NCBI GenBank assembly: GCA_944371545.1 | Contig: CALVXT010000051.1 | Coordinates: 1-8,445 of the forward strand | Length of the DNA stretch: 8,445 nt | From: an uncultured Bacilli bacterium | GTDB taxonomy: Bacteria > Bacillota_I > Bacilli_A > RF39 > UBA660 | Reading direction: 5' to 3' | Part shown: piece after piece, positions 5,458 through 8,445 of the stretch | How the letters are laid out: every line of letters starts with the position of its first letter | Position numbering within the stretch: position 1 is the first letter of the stretch | Translations under genes and position numbers: made by a program | The notes under the pieces: generated by a model | What the model saw: only the letters and a program-made list of their open reading frames with translations | Told to the model about the DNA's origin: nothing | Database searches by the model: none

Positions 5458-5760
5458 ATGAAAAAAAATATTGCATTTATTCTAAGTATTGTAGTCGTAT
5501 TAATTGCTTTTATTGTCGTTTATTTTAAATTTAATGTGTATGAAGTCACATTTGTTGTTGATAACGAAATTTATGAGACTGTAGAAGTAAGAAAAAATAC
5601 AACTTTAGAAAGTGTTCCTACACCTACCAAAGAAGGTTATGCATTTATTGGATGGTATGAGGATAATGATACTGTATATGAAAGTAATACGCGTATAAAA
5701 AAAGATACTGTCTATTATGCTAGATGGGCAACAATCATAACAAGTGAAGAAGATGAATAA
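5458..5760 (+). CDS. membrane-anchored protein with a single Listeria-Bacteroides (Flg_new/InlB B-type) repeat
   Basis: A 100-residue protein. Residues 5-23 form one hydrophobic helix after MKKN, acting as an uncleaved signal anchor with the C-terminus outside. Residues 28-90 are one complete Listeria-Bacteroides repeat: YEVTFVVDNEIYETVEVRKN, then PTPTKEGYAFIGWYEDND and KKDTVYYARW. The PTxxGYxFxGWY and final Y-A-x-W landmarks are all present. These small beta-grasp-like modules usually occur in tandem in large surface proteins such as internalin B; a lone copy on a short anchor is unusual. The tail is acidic (TSEEDE). ATG 5458 is preferred over the in-frame upstream TTG at 5401, because the intervening bases hold the promoter and GGTGAAG lies just upstream. 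It is monocistronic, closed by the terminator at 5759. Confidence 0.85.
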   Translation: MKKNIAFILSIVVVLIAFIVVYFKFNVYEVTFVVDNEIYETVEVRKNTTLESVPTPTKEGYAFIGWYEDNDTVYESNTRIKKDTVYYARWATIITSEEDE

Positions 5761-5786
5761 AACACTACAAATTTCCGTAGTGTTTT
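5759..5786. terminator. bidirectional intrinsic terminator
   Basis: AAAACACTAC (5759-5768) and GTAGTGTTTT (5777-5786) form a perfect 10-bp stem with an 8-nt loop. It ends in T-runs on both strands (TTTTATTATTTAT on plus, TTTTATTC on minus). It overlaps the stop of the Flg_new gene and lies just beyond the Fic pseudogene stop, closing both convergent units. Confidence 0.85.
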
Positions 5787-5791
5787 ATTAT

Positions 5792-6323
5792 TTATAATTC
5801 CATACCGTCAATACAATTTGTATAAATCCAGTTTTTTATATCATTCATATCATTTGTTTCATAATATTTGATAAGCTTTTCATAAAATGTAGCTTGATTT
5901 TCTTGAGCAATAGTAATAATTCCACATCCATTGTCTATCATAATTTTATTTGCAAAAAGCATCGCAACCCGTTTATTTCCATCAATAAACATTTTATGTC
6001 TCATAATATAAAGCATTATTTGAATGGCTACTTTCTAAAACCAATTTGTCAACAACTAACTTGTGAAGATAACATAAAGTAGCATAATTTGGCTCAATAT
6101 TTTCTCTTTCTAAAATAAACTCCCACGCATACTTCAAATTATTTATTGTAATCACGTCATTTACAGTTAAACCATTTACAATTCCACCATCATAGATTGC
6201 TTGAGTTTCAGAATATGTAACGGCAATTCCTTCTAAATTTGCACTTTTCCAAATATAATCAACTATATTTCTTTTGGCTATAAATACATTTTGTTCTCTT
6301 GTTAAATGGTATTTATCGTTCAT
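5792..6323 (-). pseudogene. broken Fic-family protein (internal deletion plus frame change)
   Basis: Two reading frames together carry most of a Fic protein. The first part (ATG 6323 to stop 5994) encodes MNDKYHLTREQNVFIAKRN and an N-terminal inhibitory motif S-ANL-EG (residues 27-32, the (S/T)xxxE(G/N) pattern), then YAWEFILE and ATLCYLHKLVVDKLVLE. After LVLE it reads 12 unrelated residues and stops. The second frame (open from about 6033, stop 5792) resumes with KVAIQIMLYIMR and the catalytic motif HKMFIDGNKR, followed by VAMLFANKIMI. About 40-45 residues normally between these parts (the xWGxLRTG...IGGxxYxPPxP region) are missing, so a deletion not divisible by three is the simplest explanation. 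Intact Fic proteins modify target proteins with AMP or phosphate; the Lys in GNKR resembles Doc. It starts 19 nt after aspS and is probably co-transcribed. The ATG at 6016 in the second frame has no ribosome-binding site. Confidence 0.85.
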
Positions 6324-6342
6324 AATACTCTCATTTTCATTC

Positions 6343-8085
6343 TTATTTAACAATTTTTATTTTTAATTCTTCTAATTGTTTTTCAGATACAAAATTCGGA
6401 CAATCGCTCATCAAATCACTTGCACTTGCTGTTTTTGGAAAAGCAATAACATCACGAATATTTTCTGTTTCAGTTAGTAACATAGTCAAACGATCTAGTC
6501 CTAAAGCAAGACCTCCATGAGGTGGCGTGCCATATTGCAATGCTTCGACAAAAAAGCCAAATTTTTCTTCAATATCTTCTTGAGATAATTCTAATGCTTC
6601 AAACATTTTCTTTTGAATTTTTTCATCATGAATACGAATAGATCCACCACCTGCTTCATACCCATTAATTACTATATCATAGGCTTTTGAATAACAATGT
6701 TCCTTATCAGTTAAAAGCTTATCCACATCTTCATCTTTTGGTGATGTAAAAGGATGATGACATGCAACAAATCTTTTTTCCTCTTCACTATATTCAAAAG
6801 TTGGAAAGTCTGTTACCCAAAGTAATTTATAATCATTCTTTTTTATTAAATTTAAATCTTTAGCAATTTTGCATCGCAAAGCCCCTAAAGCATTTTTCAC
6901 AATTTTGTATTCACCTACAACCAAAAAGGCTATATCTTCTTTTTTCAAATCCAAAGCTTTAATTAATTCTTCTTTTTCCGTATCCGTTAAATTTTTTACA
7001 ATACTTCCTGATAATTCTTCTTCCATTTTTATATACATTAATCCTGATGCTTTTAAATTTCTTACAAATTCTGTACATTTATCAATTTCTTTTCTGGTAA
7101 AATGAGTTGCACTATTAGGTATTACTATAGCATTTACTACACCATTTTTTAAAACACTATCTTTGATAAAAGTAATTTCTGTATTTTTAAAAACATTTGT
7201 AATATCTTGAATAATCCAATCAAAACGTAAATCCGGTTTATCTGATCCATAATATTTTATTGCATCATCATATTTCATTTGTTTTAATGGTAAAGAAATA
7301 TCTATTCCTTTAATTTCTTTAAAAACTTTAGCTATTAATTTTTCAGTTAATACTCTAACATCATTCTCATCAACAAAACTCATTTCAATATCTACTTGAG
7401 TAAATTCTGGTTGCCGATCAGCTCTTAAATCTTCATCTCGAAAACATTTTGCAATTTGAAAATATCTCTCTATACCTCCAACCATTAAAAGTTGTTTAAA
7501 TATCTGTGGACTTTGAGGTAGTGCATAAAATTTTCCAGGATTCACTCGACTTGGAACTAAATAATCTCTTGCACCTTCTGGCGTTGATTTACAAAGAACT
7601 GGAGTTTCAACTTCTACAAAATCTTCACTACTTAAAAAATTTCTAATTATTTGCATAATTTTATGGCGAGTAATAATTTTTTCTTTAATTTCATTTCTTC
7701 GAATATCTAAATATCGATATTTTAATCTTGTATCTTCTAAAGCATTTGTATATTCTGTTAAAGAAAAAGGAAGCTCTTTAGATTGATTAATTACATTTAA
7801 TTCAGTTACATCTATTTCTATTTCTCCAGTTTTTAATTCTTCATTTTTCTTTTCACGTTGCACTACTTTTCCTATTGCCTTTATTACATATTCGTTTTTT
7901 AAAGATAAAGCTGTTTCATAACACTCACTTTCTGGTCTAATGACTAGTTGAATAATTCCTGAACGATCTCTTAAATCGATAAATAATAGTCCTCCAAGAT
8001 CTCTTTTTCTTGCTACCCATCCATATAATGATACTAATTCGTTAACATTATTTAGTGTAAGTGATGTATTCCATATTTTTTCCAT
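6343..8085 (-). CDS. aspS: aspartyl-tRNA synthetase AspRS
   Basis: A 580-residue bacterial-type class IIb synthetase (usual length about 590) that charges tRNA-Asp with aspartate. Approximate positions from ATG 8085: N-terminal OB-fold anticodon domain 1-105 (LYGWVARKRDLGGLLFIDLRD); YLDIRR at 125-130; motif 1 around 148-165 (FVEVETPVL); QSPQIFKQLLMVGG then motif 2 with FRDEDLRADRQPEFTQVD (215-232); the bacterial GAD insertion about 285-415; HHPFTSPKDED (443-453); motif 3 GLALGLDRLTMLL (525-537). All catalytic landmarks are present. Leu in RDLGG is the residue seen in E. coli-type AspRS rather than the His linked to relaxed tRNA choice in Pseudomonas, so an Asp-specific enzyme is suggested. 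The ATG at 8091 is only 2 nt from AAGAAGG; the ATG at 8085 is 8 nt away and preferred. Expression is controlled by the upstream T-box. Confidence 0.97.
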   Translation of the reverse strand: MEKIWNTSLTLNNVNELVSLYGWVARKRDLGGLLFIDLRDRSGIIQLVIRPESECYETALSLKNEYVIKAIGKVVQREKKNEELKTGEIEIDVTELNVINQSKELPFSLTEYTNALEDTRLKYRYLDIRRNEIKEKIITRHKIMQIIRNFLSSEDFVEVETPVLCKSTPEGARDYLVPSRVNPGKFYALPQSPQIFKQLLMVGGIERYFQIAKCFRDEDLRADRQPEFTQVDIEMSFVDENDVRVLTEKLIAKVFKEIKGIDISLPLKQMKYDDAIKYYGSDKPDLRFDWIIQDITNVFKNTEITFIKDSVLKNGVVNAIVIPNSATHFTRKEIDKCTEFVRNLKASGLMYIKMEEELSGSIVKNLTDTEKEELIKALDLKKEDIAFLVVGEYKIVKNALGALRCKIAKDLNLIKKNDYKLLWVTDFPTFEYSEEEKRFVACHHPFTSPKDEDVDKLLTDKEHCYSKAYDIVINGYEAGGGSIRIHDEKIQKKMFEALELSQEDIEEKFGFFVEALQYGTPPHGGLALGLDRLTMLLTETENIRDVIAFPKTASASDLMSDCPNFVSEKQLEELKIKIVK

Positions 8086-8103
8086 TTTCATTTCCTTCTT
8101 TCT

Positions 8104-8173
8104 AAAATAAAAAGATTCTATAAATATAAGGACGACTGTTTTAGCCGCGGTACCACCTTATTTCATAGAATCT
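8104..8173 (-). terminator. T-box leader terminator / antiterminator switch of aspS
   Basis: AGATTCTAT (8173-8165), with the adjoining AAATAAGG (8163-8156), pairs with ATAGAATCT (8121-8113), with the adjoining CCTTAT (8132-8127). A T-rich run (TTTTATTTT) follows at 8112-8104. The T-box core AAGGTGGTACCGCGG (8159-8145) lies inside and would form the competing antiterminator when uncharged tRNA binds TGGT (8155-8152). Confidence 0.9.
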
Positions 8174-8302
8174 ATGCACTTTTTCTCTTAACGCGAGAAG
8201 ACGAATATTTCCTTTTTTGGTGTCTTCTTTTTAAAAGTTTCTTTGTTTTCACCTACCACAAAGTCTCTTGATAAACTTTTTTAAAAATACTCTTCCAATC
8301 CA
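8104..8302 (-). promoter_or_regulatory. T-box riboswitch leader, Asp (GAC) specifier, controlling aspS
   Basis: The leader senses uncharged tRNA-Asp and lets transcription into aspS proceed when charging is low. Stem I: base TTGG (8298-8295) with CCAA (8220-8217); a symmetrical specifier loop AAGAGTA (8294-8288) facing GAAGACA (8227-8221); then helices TTTTT (8287-8283)/AAAAA (8232-8228), AAAA/TTTT and GTTT (8276-8273)/AAAC (8240-8237). An AGAGA bulge (8268-8264) follows, and a CTTTG/CAAAG helix is capped by TGGTAGGTGAAAA. The specifier GAC (8224-8222), followed by the usual A, reads Asp and agrees with the gene. Stem III is TTCTC (8199-8195)/GAGAA (8187-8183). The T-box core follows at 8159-8145. 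Only about 44 nt separate Stem I from the antiterminator, so Stem II and its pseudoknot appear absent. Pairings were found by eye. Confidence 0.93.
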
Positions 8303-8315
8303 TATTTATGAGTTT

Positions 8316-8344
8316 ATTGTAAATAAATTTCTTTTATTTGTCAA
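8316..8344 (-). promoter_or_regulatory. sigma-A promoter of the aspS T-box transcript
   Basis: On the minus strand a perfect TTGACA (8344-8339), a 17-bp spacer and TACAAT (8321-8316), one base off consensus. The predicted start near 8309 places Stem I within the first 15 nt, and the leader to ATG 8085 is about 224 nt. Confidence 0.8.
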
Positions 8345-8377
8345 TTTTTTCTTGTAATATCAAATCAATTCTGTGAC

Positions 8378-8430
8378 TTTTATGCAAAAATGTCCTCTTT
8401 TTAAGTAGTTAATTTTACGCAGAAATGTCC
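8378..8430. repeat. two copies of an 18-nt direct repeat near the window edge
   Basis: TTTTATGCAAAAATGTCC (8378-8395) and TTTTACGCAGAAATGTCC (8413-8430) match at 16 of 18 positions with a 35-bp period. The minus-strand core is GGACATTTYTGCRTAAAA. Such iterated motifs are common at ends of some transposons as transposase sites and at operators. They lie upstream of the aspS promoter. No coding sequence is seen from 8345 to 8445. Confidence 0.55.
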
Positions 8431-8445
8431 CTATAAAAAAATACA

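Noticed and set aside
5994..6016. Fic parts as two genuine overlapping genes
   Set aside because: The second ATG has no ribosome-binding site, and the 40-45 residues normally between the two halves are missing, so a degraded gene is the better reading.
5894..6082. Plus-strand open frame opposite the Fic pseudogene
   Set aside because: It is antisense to conserved Fic motifs and has no initiation signal.
6869..7105. Plus-strand open frame inside aspS
   Set aside because: It is an antisense shadow of the conserved synthetase, with no initiation signal.
1..8445. CRISPR array, tRNA, rRNA or a complete insertion sequence
   Set aside because: No regularly spaced repeat series beyond the two-copy motif at 8378-8430, no cloverleaf or rRNA-like stretch, and no transposase-like protein was seen.

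Overview
The window looks like chromosome from a low-GC Gram-positive bacterium of the Bacillota (Bacilli-like). The DNA is very AT-rich and genes use Shine-Dalgarno sites of the AGGAGG type. There is a T-box leader on aspS, a lipoprotein signal peptide, YtxH and Cse60 family proteins, and a SpoVB/YtgP-type flippase. Cse60, the flippase family and a coat-like Met-rich protein hint at a spore-forming lineage or one descended from spore formers. No taxonomic marker in the window settles the genus.

Layout: (1) 68-2349, minus strand: a tight four-gene envelope operon running from a promoter at 2374-2402. Its order is lipoprotein, disordered charged protein, YtxG/DUF948-like membrane protein, YtxH-like protein. 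(2) 2423-3061, minus: trmB, the tRNA m7G46 methyltransferase. (3) 3117-3461, plus, divergent from trmB: a small Met/Asn/Pro-rich protein ending in a coiled coil, followed by a strong hairpin. (4) 3522-5364, minus: a cse60-like small gene followed after 10 nt by a polytopic lipid/oligosaccharide flippase. (5) 5458-5760, plus: a 100-residue membrane-anchored protein with one Listeria-Bacteroides (Flg_new) repeat. Its promoter lies back to back with a possible cse60 promoter. A bidirectional terminator follows. (6) 5792-6323, minus: a Fic-family pseudogene with an internal deletion and frame change, lying 19 nt downstream of aspS. (7) 6343-8085, minus: aspS, controlled by a compact T-box leader with an Asp (GAC) specifier at 8104-8302 and a near-consensus promoter at 8316-8344. 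(8) 8345-8445: no gene, but two copies of an 18-nt direct repeat, possibly the edge of a mobile element that continues outside the window.

Together the window mixes housekeeping translation genes (aspS, trmB), cell-envelope genes (flippase, lipoprotein/YtxG/YtxH operon, anchored Flg_new protein) and sporulation-flavoured small genes. The most unfamiliar part is the lipoprotein-disordered protein-YtxG-YtxH operon. The most interesting regulatory parts are the paired promoters at 5379-5442 and the reduced aspS T-box. I did not find a convincing wholly new defence or mobile system.
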